Positions 1 to 7,619 of a stretch of 64,000 nucleotides of DNA are shown here, one piece after another (the stretch's first letter is position 1; every line of letters begins with the position of its first letter). The notes beneath the pieces are model-generated. The model worked only from the letters and a program-made list of their open reading frames with translations. It did not search any database and was not told where the DNA came from. Origin of the DNA: Sulfurovum sp. TSL6 (lineage in GTDB: Bacteria > Campylobacterota > Campylobacteria > Campylobacterales > Sulfurovaceae); NCBI RefSeq assembly GCF_019972115.1, contig NZ_BPFJ01000001.1, positions 62,001-126,000 of the forward strand, in the 5' to 3' direction. The translations under genes and the position numbers were made by a program.

Positions 1-2
1 TT

Positions 3-644
3 GGATATAGATTAAGAAAAGTCAATGACCCCATGGAAATAAAAAGATTAAGACTTGCCTATTCGGAAGCACAGCTTGATACTCTACATGTTTCAGTGAA
101 GATTGATAATCCTGAAAAACTGCCTCAAGAGGGCCAATATCTTCTTGTGATCAATCATAGAAGCATTATCGATCCGCCTATCGTAGAAGTGGCACTTAAA
201 AATACAAAAATATTCGGTCCATGGATCTCAAAAAAAGAGCTTTATAACTCTTTTTTCTTTGGACTTTTTGTCCGTAATGCGGGTTCGATACTCCTCGACA
301 GAGAAAAGAGCCAAATGAGTGGTTTTTTTGCAGAGACAAAAGAAGCGGTCAAACGTGGAGAATCCATTTTCATTTTTCCTGAAGGAACACGAAATAAAAC
401 AGACAGCGCGTTGACAACATTCAAAGAGGGGTCTCGTATCATTGCTTTGAAAAACCGTTTGCCTATATTGCCTCTATATATTAAAACGGATGCGGATAAA
501 GTATTGAAAAATGCGTTAAATGACAGTAAACTTGAACAAGAAGTGACTGTCGTTGTGGGGGATATTATAGATTATAAAGAGAAAACAAGTCTTGAAACAC
601 TCTATCGTAAAATGTTTTCTCTTGAGGAAGAGAGCTCTTCCTAA
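3..644 (+). CDS. plsC: 1-acyl-sn-glycerol-3-phosphate acyltransferase (PlsC family), probably 5'-partial
   Basis: Transfers an acyl chain to lysophosphatidic acid to give phosphatidic acid, the second acylation step of phospholipid synthesis at the inner membrane. Counting from the ATG at 33 (203 aa), the HX4D catalytic motif NHRSIID is at residues 41-47 and the substrate-binding block FPEGTR at 115-120. The frame is open to the window's left edge, and the hydrophobic N-terminal helix usual in this family is missing after the ATG at 33, so the true start probably lies upstream of the window; ATG 33 is the first in-window alternative. Its 3' end overlaps the convergent ftsY by 4 nt. The family call is firm; the start is not. 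Confidence 0.85.
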   Translation, partial: GYRLRKVNDPMEIKRLRLAYSEAQLDTLHVSVKIDNPEKLPQEGQYLLVINHRSIIDPPIVEVALKNTKIFGPWISKKELYNSFFFGLFVRNAGSILLDREKSQMSGFFAETKEAVKRGESIFIFPEGTRNKTDSALTTFKEGSRIIALKNRLPILPLYIKTDADKVLKNALNDSKLEQEVTVVVGDIIDYKEKTSLETLYRKMFSLEEESSS

Positions 645-1507
645 ATAAAGATCTCGTCTAAGATCGTATTGACATACTCATTTGCTTTGAATCTTATAAG
701 GTCTTCAGGCTGTTCTCCGGTCCCTATGTAAAAAATAGGCATTTTCAATTCATCTGCGATACTGAATACAGAACCACCTTTGGCTGTACCGTCAAGCTTG
801 GTAATAATAATGCCATCAATGCCGACCATTTCATTGAATACTTTTGCCTGATTGATAGATGAACTTCCTTGTGTACCATCCAGAATAAGCATTTTACGGT
901 GTGGAGCACCATCAAGTGCCTTTCCAGCAACACGGATCATTTTTTTCAACTCTTCACTCAGGTTTGTTTGTGTGTGGAGTCTTCCTGCAGTGTCAATGAT
1001 GATGTTATCAAAACCTTTGGCTTTTGCAGACTCTATAGTATCGAAGACCACAGCAGATGGATCATGCCCCTGTTGTGTAGCAATGATAGGGACCTCTAAT
1101 TTGTCTGCCCATCTTGTAAGTTGTTCTATCGCCGCAGCACGGAAAGTATCTCCTGCTCCAAGCATTACTTTTTTACCTTCTTGTTTGTAACGATACGCCA
1201 GTTTAGAGATGGTCGTTGTCTTTCCTGCACCATTGACACCGATAATCATTTCCACAAAAGGTGTGGCATCACTCTCTTTGAAGTCTGCTTTATATTGAAA
1301 CACAGAGATAAGTGAGTTGAAGGCTTGAATTTTGCTGATCTTGTCAGGCAATCCCTCTAAAAGTCTTTCTACAAGTTCATAGTTCACATCTGCTTCAAGC
1401 AAGATATCTTCAAATTCATCTTTAGGGATCACTTTTCGTTTTGTCGGTGCAACATCTTTGATGGCATCACTGGTTTTACCCAATACTTTTTTTAATAAAT
1501 TAAACAT
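641..1507 (-). CDS. ftsY: Signal recognition particle receptor FtsY
   Basis: SRP receptor GTPase that docks ribosome-SRP complexes at the inner membrane for co-translational insertion. The 288-aa protein has the short N-terminal helical N domain (about 1-80) and the G domain: G1 GVNGAGKTT at 90-98, G3 DTAGR at 172-176 and G4 TKLD at 236-239, followed by the SRP-type GTAKGG loop. It lacks the long acidic A domain of E. coli FtsY, as is usual for short FtsY proteins. The TlpA-like gene lies just upstream on the same strand (6-nt gap), so the two are probably co-transcribed. The gene is convergent with plsC, overlapping by 4 nt. Confidence 0.97.
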   Translation of the reverse strand: MFNLLKKVLGKTSDAIKDVAPTKRKVIPKDEFEDILLEADVNYELVERLLEGLPDKISKIQAFNSLISVFQYKADFKESDATPFVEMIIGVNGAGKTTTISKLAYRYKQEGKKVMLGAGDTFRAAAIEQLTRWADKLEVPIIATQQGHDPSAVVFDTIESAKAKGFDNIIIDTAGRLHTQTNLSEELKKMIRVAGKALDGAPHRKMLILDGTQGSSSINQAKVFNEMVGIDGIIITKLDGTAKGGSVFSIADELKMPIFYIGTGEQPEDLIRFKANEYVNTILDEIFI

Positions 1508-1513
1508 GCTGTA

Positions 1514-2227
1514 TTACCTTGCTTTTAATTGTTTCTTGGCTTGTTGTATATCGTATTCTATCATTTCTACGGGGACTGCACCTTCATAATGTGTGAAGTA
1601 CTTACCCTCAACATACATCACTGTAAGGGGGATGGGAAAGTTCTTAGGTAAGTGGAGTGTCGTTGCCAGTAGAGTTGCAAACGCTTCGTTGTCTGTACCG
1701 TTGGAGATAAAATAATTGATTTGATTTTTTGCCATAAATGTCTCCAGTTCATCTTGTGCAATACTGTCATGGGTAAGTATACCTGCAACAAGAAGCTCTT
1801 TTTCATACTTTTTCTGAAGATCATTCAAATAAGGGATCTCTCCGATGCAAGGCGGACACCATGTAGCAAAAAGATTTACTATGAGAATGGGTTGTGCTGT
1901 ATCTTGAAACATGACTTTTTGATCGGAGACGGTCACTTTATGACTTTGTACTTTTGTGTTGATGAGTGTAAACGACCCTAGCTGTATTTCTGGTACAGAT
2001 ATATTTGCCTCTGCTATAGACGGCTTCACTTGAGGAAGCATATCTTCTTTCTTACCCAGTTGAAACCTTTTGTCTTCTTGGTCTATTTTAACTTTTTCCG
2101 TCAAAACTTCAGTAGTGTTCTCTGTGGGAAGAGTGGTAGGTTTAGCTTGTTTGTCTTCCCATCCTAGAAAGATGAGCAAAACAATGAGCAGTAATATTGA
2201 AAGAAGTATAGCTATTTTTTTATACAC
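1514..2227 (-). CDS. Membrane-anchored TlpA/ResA-like thioredoxin-fold protein
   Basis: A thioredoxin-fold protein anchored in the inner membrane and facing the periplasm, of the TlpA/ResA type that reduces or exchanges disulfides, for example in cytochrome c maturation. With a GTG start at 2227 it is 237 aa: one N-terminal TM segment (about 4-24), a Thr/Glu/Lys-rich linker, then a Trx fold with WCPPC (Cys at about 124 and 127). The longer frame from TTG at 2275 is unlikely because a -10 box (minus strand, 2258-2263) lies inside it, and AAAAGGG sits five bases before the GTG. It is followed by ftsY. The exact client is unknown. Confidence 0.85.
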   Translation of the reverse strand: MYKKIAILLSILLLIVLLIFLGWEDKQAKPTTLPTENTTEVLTEKVKIDQEDKRFQLGKKEDMLPQVKPSIAEANISVPEIQLGSFTLINTKVQSHKVTVSDQKVMFQDTAQPILIVNLFATWCPPCIGEIPYLNDLQKKYEKELLVAGILTHDSIAQDELETFMAKNQINYFISNGTDNEAFATLLATTLHLPKNFPIPLTVMYVEGKYFTHYEGAVPVEMIEYDIQQAKKQLKAR

Positions 2228-2241
2228 ACAGACCCTTTTGG

Positions 2242-2247
2242 TATAAT
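2242..2247 (+). promoter_or_regulatory. -10 box for the 5-formyl-THF cyclo-ligase gene
   Basis: TATAAT on the plus strand about 40 nt before ATG 2287. It faces a second TATAAT on the opposite strand only 10 bp away, so the two predicted transcripts start within a few bases of one another and overlap. Confidence 0.45.
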
Positions 2248-2257
2248 TAGTCTGGCG

Positions 2258-2263
2258 ATTATA
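2258..2263 (-). promoter_or_regulatory. -10 box for the tlpA-like/ftsY transcript
   Basis: GCTATAAT on the minus strand, about 30 nt before the GTG start at 2227. Its position inside the longest open frame is the main reason for choosing the shorter start of the TlpA-like protein. Confidence 0.5.
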
Positions 2264-2286
2264 GCCAAAGAGCAATAAATAATAAG

Positions 2287-2850
2287 ATGAATAGACGGAT
2301 CAGTATGACAAAAGAGGCTAAAAAAAAGCAATTTAGAATGCAGAGCTTGAAACGATTGGAAAAAGTTTCTAGATCGGGTAGTTATAAAAAAGATAAGACA
2401 ATAGTGCATGCACTGTATCAATATATTGTGGAAAATAAGGCCAACACTGTGATGCTTTATATACCTTTAGGAACAGAGGTGAACGTGCACCCTCTCATAC
2501 AGAGATTGCGCAAGGAAAAGAAACTGCTCTATGTACCATTTATGGAAGGTGCAAGTTTTAGGTTGGTAAAATATAGACTTCCACTCAAGAAAAAGCAGTT
2601 TGGGATAAAAGAACCCAATGATTCAAAACAATACAGAATAAAAAATATAGATATCGCTATCGTACCTATCGTGGGAGTAGATACAACACATAGACGTGTT
2701 GGATTTGGTAAAGGTATGTATGATAGATTTTATGAAAAACAGAATGAATATATAAAACAAACAGTTTTTGTAGCGCGTGAATTGTGTTACAGCAAAGAGA
2801 TCATAACAGACGACTATGATGTAAAAGCAGACATGATTATCACCGCTTAA
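2287..2850 (+). CDS. 5-formyltetrahydrofolate cyclo-ligase
   Basis: ATP-dependent enzyme (5,10-methenyl-THF synthetase) that converts 5-formyl-THF to 5,10-methenyl-THF and so recycles the storage or inhibitory folate form. The 187-aa protein has a basic N-terminal helix (RR, KKK) and the family's nucleotide/substrate loop GFGKGMYDRF at about 139-148, preceded by the VPIVGVD strand. The start could be ATG 2287 or ATG 2305, both followed by the Lys-rich helix. It is divergent from the TlpA-like gene, with face-to-face -10 boxes. In E. coli this gene is ygfA; I leave the symbol empty because usage varies. Confidence 0.9.
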   Translation: MNRRISMTKEAKKKQFRMQSLKRLEKVSRSGSYKKDKTIVHALYQYIVENKANTVMLYIPLGTEVNVHPLIQRLRKEKKLLYVPFMEGASFRLVKYRLPLKKKQFGIKEPNDSKQYRIKNIDIAIVPIVGVDTTHRRVGFGKGMYDRFYEKQNEYIKQTVFVARELCYSKEIITDDYDVKADMIITA

Positions 2851-2885
2851 ATAGGTTTTGTCAAAAGCAAAGCTTGGATGGTCGA

Positions 2886-2914
2886 ATAACGTAGGAACCT
2901 GGTTCGTATGTTAT
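2886..2914 (+). promoter_or_regulatory. Imperfect hairpin upstream of rny
   Basis: Inverted repeat ATAACGTAGGAAC / GTTCGTATGTTAT with a 3-nt loop. Eleven of 13 positions pair and one more can form a G-U wobble. It lies 28 nt before the rny start, in the gap after the cyclo-ligase gene, and has no T-tract. It could be a processing site or leader structure of rny mRNA, but this is not proven. Confidence 0.3.
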
Positions 2915-2942
2915 GAGACATGTAATGACCGAAGGATAAGTA

Positions 2943-4469
2943 ATGTTAGGGATAATAGGGGTTTCCAGTATAGCTGGGATAGCTATTGGGGCAGGTGTGT
3001 GTTACCTGTGGATGAAAATAAGTACTAAGCACAAATTTTCATACATGGAATCAGAAGCAAAAGCAAAAGCTAAAGCGATAGAGAAAGAAACGGAACTTTT
3101 ACTCAAATCTGCACATGTGAAAATCAAAGAAAACGAGTTGGAACAAGAGAGTGAATTTCAAAAACGTGTAGGAAAGGTAGATGAACGTAATCGTACCTTG
3201 ATCTTGAAAACCAAAGAACTGACGGCTAAAGAAGAGAGTTTAAAACTCCTGGAAAAGAGAGTCTTGGAGAAAGAGACCCAGTTAGAAAAACTGGAGAAAA
3301 GAAAACAAGAAGAGATTGCCAATACGGTAGATAAAATGCAGCATATAGCTTCTTTGACAAAAGAGGAAGCAAAAGCATATATTTTAGAAAAGGTAGAAGA
3401 GCAAAGCCGTGCAGATGTTGCTAATATTGTACGTAAGTATGAACAAATAGCCAAAGAAGAAGGTGAACGAAAAGCCAATTATATTTTGGCACAAGCCACT
3501 ACGCGTTATGCAGGTGACTTTGCAGGTGAACGTCTTATTAATCTTGTGAATTTGCCAAGTGATGAGCACAAAGGACGTATCATAGGCAAAGAGGGTAGAA
3601 ACATCAAGACACTTGAAATGCTTTTAGGCGTAGATATTGTGATAGATGAAACACCGGGTGTGATCCTTGTAAGCAGTTTTAATCTCTATCGAAGGGCTAT
3701 TGCAACCAGGGTGATAGAAATACTGGTAGAAGATGGACGTATACACCCGGGTCGTATAGAAGAAGTCCATGCAAAAGTAGAAGAAGAGTTTGAACAAAAA
3801 ACCTTTGAAGAGGGTGAAAATATACTTATAGAACTGGGGCTTTTCCCGATGAATGAAGAACTAGTGAAACTTTTGGGTCGTATGAAATACAGAGCCAGCT
3901 ATGGACAGAATGCTTTGGCACATACCTTGGAGGTAGCCAAACTTGCACGTGTCATGGCAGCTGAAATGGGCGGAGATGAAAAACTTGCGCTTCGTGCAGG
4001 TCTACTACATGATATCGGCAAGGCGCTGACACAGGATCTGGGTGGTTCACACGTAGATATAGGTGTGGATCTTTGTCGTAGACATGGGGAACACCCTACA
4101 GTCATCAATGCGATATATGCCCACCATGGGCATCAAGAACCAGACTCTGTAGAGAGTGCCGCGGTATGTGCTGCAGATAAACTCTCTGCAGCAAGACCCG
4201 GTGCAAGAAGAGAAGTCCTTGAAAGCTTTACAAAGCGCGTGAAAGAGGTTGAAGACATTGCCCTCAGTAAAGCCTACGTCAATCAAGCCTATGCCATTAA
4301 TGCAGGTAGAGAGATACGTGTTTTTGTCAATGCCCAAAAGATGAGTGACAATGAAACCGTACTTTTAAGTAAAGAAATTGCCAAAGAGATAGAGGACAAA
4401 GTACAGTACCCTGGTGCAATAAAAGTGAATGTGATCCGAGAGACAAGGGCTGTCAATTATGCAAAGTAA
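2943..4469 (+). CDS. rny: Ribonuclease Y
   Basis: Membrane-anchored endoribonuclease that starts mRNA decay. The 508-aa protein shows the full family layout: one N-terminal TM helix (about 4-24), a long charged coiled coil (about 30-200), a KH RNA-binding domain with GRIIGKEGRN at 211-220, and an HD metal-dependent hydrolase domain with LLHDIGK at 354-360 and YAHHG downstream. The start ATG is preceded by AAGGAT at good spacing. Its length is close to the usual 510-520 aa. The gene follows the folate gene after a 92-nt gap that holds an imperfect hairpin. Confidence 0.97.
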   Translation: MLGIIGVSSIAGIAIGAGVCYLWMKISTKHKFSYMESEAKAKAKAIEKETELLLKSAHVKIKENELEQESEFQKRVGKVDERNRTLILKTKELTAKEESLKLLEKRVLEKETQLEKLEKRKQEEIANTVDKMQHIASLTKEEAKAYILEKVEEQSRADVANIVRKYEQIAKEEGERKANYILAQATTRYAGDFAGERLINLVNLPSDEHKGRIIGKEGRNIKTLEMLLGVDIVIDETPGVILVSSFNLYRRAIATRVIEILVEDGRIHPGRIEEVHAKVEEEFEQKTFEEGENILIELGLFPMNEELVKLLGRMKYRASYGQNALAHTLEVAKLARVMAAEMGGDEKLALRAGLLHDIGKALTQDLGGSHVDIGVDLCRRHGEHPTVINAIYAHHGHQEPDSVESAAVCAADKLSAARPGARREVLESFTKRVKEVEDIALSKAYVNQAYAINAGREIRVFVNAQKMSDNETVLLSKEIAKEIEDKVQYPGAIKVNVIRETRAVNYAK

Positions 4470-4483
4470 AATTTTAAAATGGT

Positions 4484-4489
4484 TATAAT
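4484..4489 (+). promoter_or_regulatory. -10 box upstream of the cyclophilin gene
   Basis: GGTTATAATTTT, 29 nt before ATG 4518 and just after the rny stop. No clear -35 is visible, which is usual for this lineage. Confidence 0.4.
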
Positions 4490-4517
4490 TTTAAGATATT
4501 AGATAAAGGATGTATAC

Positions 4518-5048
4518 ATGAAAAAAATTTTAGTAGCGATACTATTGATAGGATTGAGTTTTCAAGCATTTGCGAAAGATACTGTGGTAGTACTGGAAAC
4601 CAATGTAGGGAAGATAGAATTGAAAATGTATCCTGAAGTGGCACCGCTTGCCGTTGAAAACTTTACCACGCATGTTAAAAATGGTTACTACAATGGGCTT
4701 ATTTTTCATAGAATCATTAAAGGTTTCATGATCCAGGGTGGTGATCCGACAGGTACAGGTAGAGGTGGTGAGTCTATTTGGAAAACAGATTTCAAAGATG
4801 AATTTGCACCCAATGTCGTATTTGACAGACCGATGCTGTTGGCAATGGCAAACCGTGGACCTAAAACAAATGGAAGTCAGTTTTTCATTACACTTGCACC
4901 CACACCTTGGTTAAATGGTAAGCATACTATCTTTGGTGAAGTGATCTCAGGTGAAGAAATTGTACGCAAGATGGAAAATGTTACTACGGGTAGAGGGGAC
5001 AGACCCATGTTTGACCAGATAATTAAAAAAGCGTATATCAAAAAATAG
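4518..5048 (+). CDS. ppiA: Periplasmic cyclophilin-type peptidyl-prolyl isomerase
   Basis: Catalyses cis-trans isomerisation of Xaa-Pro bonds during protein folding. The 176-aa protein begins with a Sec signal peptide (KK, hydrophobic core, cleavage near AFAKD), so it should act in the periplasm. The cyclophilin core follows: FHRIIKGFMIQGGDPTGTG with the catalytic Arg, then the MANRGPKTNGSQFFIT block and the WLNGKHTIFGEV strand. It is directly abutted by cmoB with no intergenic base, so the two probably share a transcript although their roles are unrelated. The symbol follows the secreted E. coli homologue. Confidence 0.9.
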   Translation: MKKILVAILLIGLSFQAFAKDTVVVLETNVGKIELKMYPEVAPLAVENFTTHVKNGYYNGLIFHRIIKGFMIQGGDPTGTGRGGESIWKTDFKDEFAPNVVFDRPMLLAMANRGPKTNGSQFFITLAPTPWLNGKHTIFGEVISGEEIVRKMENVTTGRGDRPMFDQIIKKAYIKK

Positions 5049-5954
5049 ATGGATTTAAATAGTTTACGAGACGAGCGTAAGAAATGGCTTACGTGGAAAA
5101 ATATCATACCTTATCAGGAAGCCATTAAGTCGCTTAAAACGTATGAAGATGTTGAGGTAAAGCTTGGAAACAGAGTCGAAGTTCACATCAAGAACCTTAG
5201 TCCCCAAGATGCCCAGCAGATAAAAGAGACGGCACTTCTCATGAAGCCTTGGCGAAAAGGCCCGTTTCAGATTAATGATCTTTTTATAGACTCTGAATGG
5301 CAAAGCCAAATTAAATACAATCTGCTTGAACCACATTTTGACCTGAAAGACAAGATCGTTGGCGACATAGGGTGCAACAATGGATACTACCTGTTTCGTA
5401 TGTTGTCTCAAGCACCTAAAAAACTTATAGGCTTTGACCCCTCTGCTATCTATTATTCACAATTCCAGTTTATGAACCATTTTATAAAGTCAGATATTGT
5501 GTATGAACTTTTGGGTGTAGAACATGTAGAGTTCTATGAACATAAGTTTGATACGCTGTTCTGTTTGGGTGTGCTCTATCACAGGTCTGACCCTGTTGCT
5601 ATGCTGAAATCACTCTTTAAAGGATTGAATAAAGGCGGTGAACTTATTTTAGATACGTTTATGATAGATGGTGAAGGTGAAATGTGTCTGACACCTAGGG
5701 ACCGTTATTCAAAGATACCAAATATCTATTTTGTACCTACTGTCAATGCCTTAAAAAATTGGTGCTTAAGGGCAGGGTTTGAAACAGTTGAAGTGTTGGA
5801 GATCATGAAAACAGAACCTACTGAACAAAGAAAAACTGAGTGGATAGACACACAAAGTCTAGAAGATTTCCTGGATCCTGATGATCATACAAAGACCGTC
5901 GAGGGATATCCTGCACCTAAAAGAGTCTACATCAAAGCAATGAAATCACTTTAA
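5049..5954 (+). CDS. cmoB: tRNA U34 carboxymethyltransferase CmoB
   Basis: Transfers a carboxymethyl group from carboxy-S-adenosylmethionine to 5-hydroxyuridine at tRNA position 34, giving cmo5U in the wobble position. The 301-aa protein has the CmoB N-terminal region (WLTWKN, PWRKGPF near 68-73) and a Rossmann methyltransferase core with the nucleotide loop DIGCNNG at 106-112, then LGVLYHRSDP. Its length is just below that of E. coli CmoB (323 aa). It starts on the base after the ppiA stop codon. No cmoA, the source of carboxy-SAM, is in this window. Confidence 0.95.
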   Translation: MDLNSLRDERKKWLTWKNIIPYQEAIKSLKTYEDVEVKLGNRVEVHIKNLSPQDAQQIKETALLMKPWRKGPFQINDLFIDSEWQSQIKYNLLEPHFDLKDKIVGDIGCNNGYYLFRMLSQAPKKLIGFDPSAIYYSQFQFMNHFIKSDIVYELLGVEHVEFYEHKFDTLFCLGVLYHRSDPVAMLKSLFKGLNKGGELILDTFMIDGEGEMCLTPRDRYSKIPNIYFVPTVNALKNWCLRAGFETVEVLEIMKTEPTEQRKTEWIDTQSLEDFLDPDDHTKTVEGYPAPKRVYIKAMKSL

Positions 5955-6014
5955 AATAGCTTAAAAATCTTCATTCTTAAAGTTACTTTTATTTTTAAAT
6001 AAGGTTGATTTAGC

Positions 6015-6020
6015 TATAAA
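6015..6020 (+). promoter_or_regulatory. -10-like box upstream of the HsrA-like regulator
   Basis: TAGCTATAAA about 70 nt before ATG 6089, in an AT-rich stretch of TTAAA/TTTAA runs. Regulators of this family often bind AT-rich repeats in their own promoter, but no specific operator is visible. Confidence 0.35.
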
Positions 6021-6088
6021 TACGCTAATAAAAGCGAAAAGTAGACAAAATTTAAGTTTTGGACACTTGCTTATCGGATTGGAAAAGA

Positions 6089-6748
6089 ATGAGAATATTA
6101 ACGGTAGGTTTCAACGATGAATACGTTAAGGAACTTGAAAAAGAATTAGATAAATACTTTATTTGTATTGTTGACAATGCAAAAGATATGTATGATGCAA
6201 CTAACTTTACAGACTTTAGACATTATGAACTGGTTGTGATCGTGGATGAAGGTGTGAAGTTTTCACTTGAGCGTTACGTGAATGAAGTCAAAAAGAAAAA
6301 GAGTGAAACGAAGATCATGATATTGACAAAAAATGTCAAAGCACAATCTGCTTTCTTCTCTTTGGGTGTAGATGATGTGATCTATCAGCATGGTGAATAT
6401 CCTGATCTTATCGCTGCAAGAGTTTTGGCAAATATGAGACACCTTTTTGGTACGCAGGTGAATATTGATAAACTTGTGATCGATATCGCAAATAAAAAGA
6501 TCGAATATGATGAGAAGATCGTTTCGCTCAATGGCAAGACATTTGATATCTTGGCATACCTTGCACTTCGTAAACAACGTGTTTTTTCAAAAGATGAGAT
6601 CATCAATGCACTTTGGGAAGAGCCTGAGTATGTCAGTGATAATACCGTTGAAGTAGCGATCAACCAGATCAGAAAAAGACTGAAGAGTATCCTCGGATTT
6701 CAAGTGATCCATACTGTACGTAGACGCGGATATAAATTCTCTTATTAA
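6089..6748 (+). CDS. Orphan OmpR-family response regulator, HsrA/CosR (HP1043) type
   Basis: Campylobacterota-specific essential regulator of the HsrA (H. pylori HP1043) / CosR (C. jejuni) type, known for oxidative-stress and housekeeping control without a partner kinase. The 219-aa protein has a receiver-like domain (about 1-115) and a winged-helix DNA-binding domain with WEEPEYVSDNTVEVAINQIR and the C-terminal VRRRGYKFSY. In the receiver, the position of the usual phospho-Asp in the YELVVIVDEG strand is Val, so phosphorylation is unlikely. The start is ATG 6089, preceded by GGAAAAG; a TTG at 6059 in the same frame lacks support. No histidine kinase is nearby. Confidence 0.85.
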   Translation: MRILTVGFNDEYVKELEKELDKYFICIVDNAKDMYDATNFTDFRHYELVVIVDEGVKFSLERYVNEVKKKKSETKIMILTKNVKAQSAFFSLGVDDVIYQHGEYPDLIAARVLANMRHLFGTQVNIDKLVIDIANKKIEYDEKIVSLNGKTFDILAYLALRKQRVFSKDEIINALWEEPEYVSDNTVEVAINQIRKRLKSILGFQVIHTVRRRGYKFSY

Positions 6749-6883
6749 TACTTGGTGCTGACTGCACTGCATCTTTGAAGGAGTTTACTTAGTCACTTAC
6801 TGACGTAAGCTTCTTCGAAACAATCTCCAAATATACAGCACATTTAACACAAATTATTCAATAAGTTTCATTAAAAATATTGC

Positions 6884-6889
6884 TATAAT
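6884..6889 (+). promoter_or_regulatory. -10 box for the hotdog thioesterase gene
   Basis: TTGCTATAATCC, 26 nt before ATG 6915. A GAGGA ribosome-binding site follows at about 6904. Confidence 0.5.
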
Positions 6890-6914
6890 CCTTAAAACAC
6901 TTTGAGGATCTACA

Positions 6915-7298
6915 ATGCAACTTAACACCCATTTAAATATCAATACGTCACTTTGTGGAAAAGTGACAAAGCTTCAAGAAAATTATGCAGAAGTACTTCT
7001 GCATACCACACAACAGATGGCAGCGGATACACAGGGATTGGTACATGGTGGTTTTATCTTCGGTGCAGCAGATTATGCAGCAATGTCTGCAGTGAATGAC
7101 CCTTATGTGGTCCTGGGAGCTTCAAGTTCCAAATTTATAGCACCTGTAAAGGTTGGTGATGCGGTACTATGTAAGGCTTCCGTTGTCAATAGTAAAGGTA
7201 AGAAAGCTGAGGTAGAAGTAGAAGCTTTTGTCAATGAAAAGCTAGTGTTTACAGGCAATTTTACAACGTTCGTATTGCCTTCGCATGTCCTAGGCTAA
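6915..7298 (+). CDS. Hotdog-fold (PaaI-like) thioesterase
   Basis: A single hotdog-domain protein of 127 aa. The segment GLVHGGFIFGAADYAAMSAV matches the PaaI/YbgC-like acyl-CoA thioesterase signature (HGG followed by the long central helix), and the C-terminal strands (VLCKASVVNSKGKKAEVEV) complete the fold. Members hydrolyse acyl-CoA thioesters; the substrate cannot be told from sequence. It stands alone with its own -10 box and GAGGA ribosome-binding site, and no CoA-ester pathway gene is adjacent, so a general CoA-recycling role is only a guess. Confidence 0.8.
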   Translation: MQLNTHLNINTSLCGKVTKLQENYAEVLLHTTQQMAADTQGLVHGGFIFGAADYAAMSAVNDPYVVLGASSSKFIAPVKVGDAVLCKASVVNSKGKKAEVEVEAFVNEKLVFTGNFTTFVLPSHVLG

Positions 7299-7311
7299 CA
7301 GAAGCTTATGC

Positions 7312-7317
7312 TATACT
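7312..7317 (+). promoter_or_regulatory. -10-like box for the Cys-repeat protein gene
   Basis: GCTATACTTC about 35 nt before the start of the small membrane protein, with AAGG as ribosome-binding site at about 7339. Confidence 0.35.
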
Positions 7318-7350
7318 TCATTTTTTAAATAGAAATCAAGGTAAATGACA

Positions 7351-7605
7351 ATGAAAAAATTCTTTCTTTATGTGTTTCTGGCTCTGGCGGTATTGGCTGC
7401 AATCTTTACATATATCCTTTACAGCGAAGGTGCATTTGAAACCTATGAACCTGAACCAAAAAGTGAATTGAAACCTTTTATGAAGTGTGAAGCAGGAAAG
7501 TGTGGTTCAGGGAAACCGGAAACTGCCCAAAAAAGTGATTTAAACCCTTCTATGAAGTGTGAGACAGGAAAATGCGGTACAGGGAAATGCGGTAACGCTC
7601 AATAA
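7351..7605 (+). CDS. Small membrane-anchored protein with repeated Cys motif (unknown)
   Basis: An 84-aa protein that I do not recognise. It has one N-terminal TM or uncleaved signal segment (about 1-24), an acidic linker, then two copies of a roughly 24-residue unit of the form K-S-[ED]-L-[KN]-P-x-M-K-C-E-x-G-K-C-G, ending in extra GKCG. The paired Cys spaced CxxGKC recall metal-binding tails of small exported proteins, so copper or other soft-metal binding is possible but unproven. ATG 7351 fits the AAGG site better than ATG 7345. It has its own promoter-like box and lies between a thioesterase and a convergent MBL hydrolase. Confidence 0.7.
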   Translation: MKKFFLYVFLALAVLAAIFTYILYSEGAFETYEPEPKSELKPFMKCEAGKCGSGKPETAQKSDLNPSMKCETGKCGTGKCGNAQ

Positions 7606-7619
7606 AGCAGATTAGAGGA

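Noticed and set aside
6749-6914. Terminator after the HsrA-like gene
   Set aside because: Only a short imperfect stem (TTAGTCA / TGACGTAA) is visible and no T-tract follows it.
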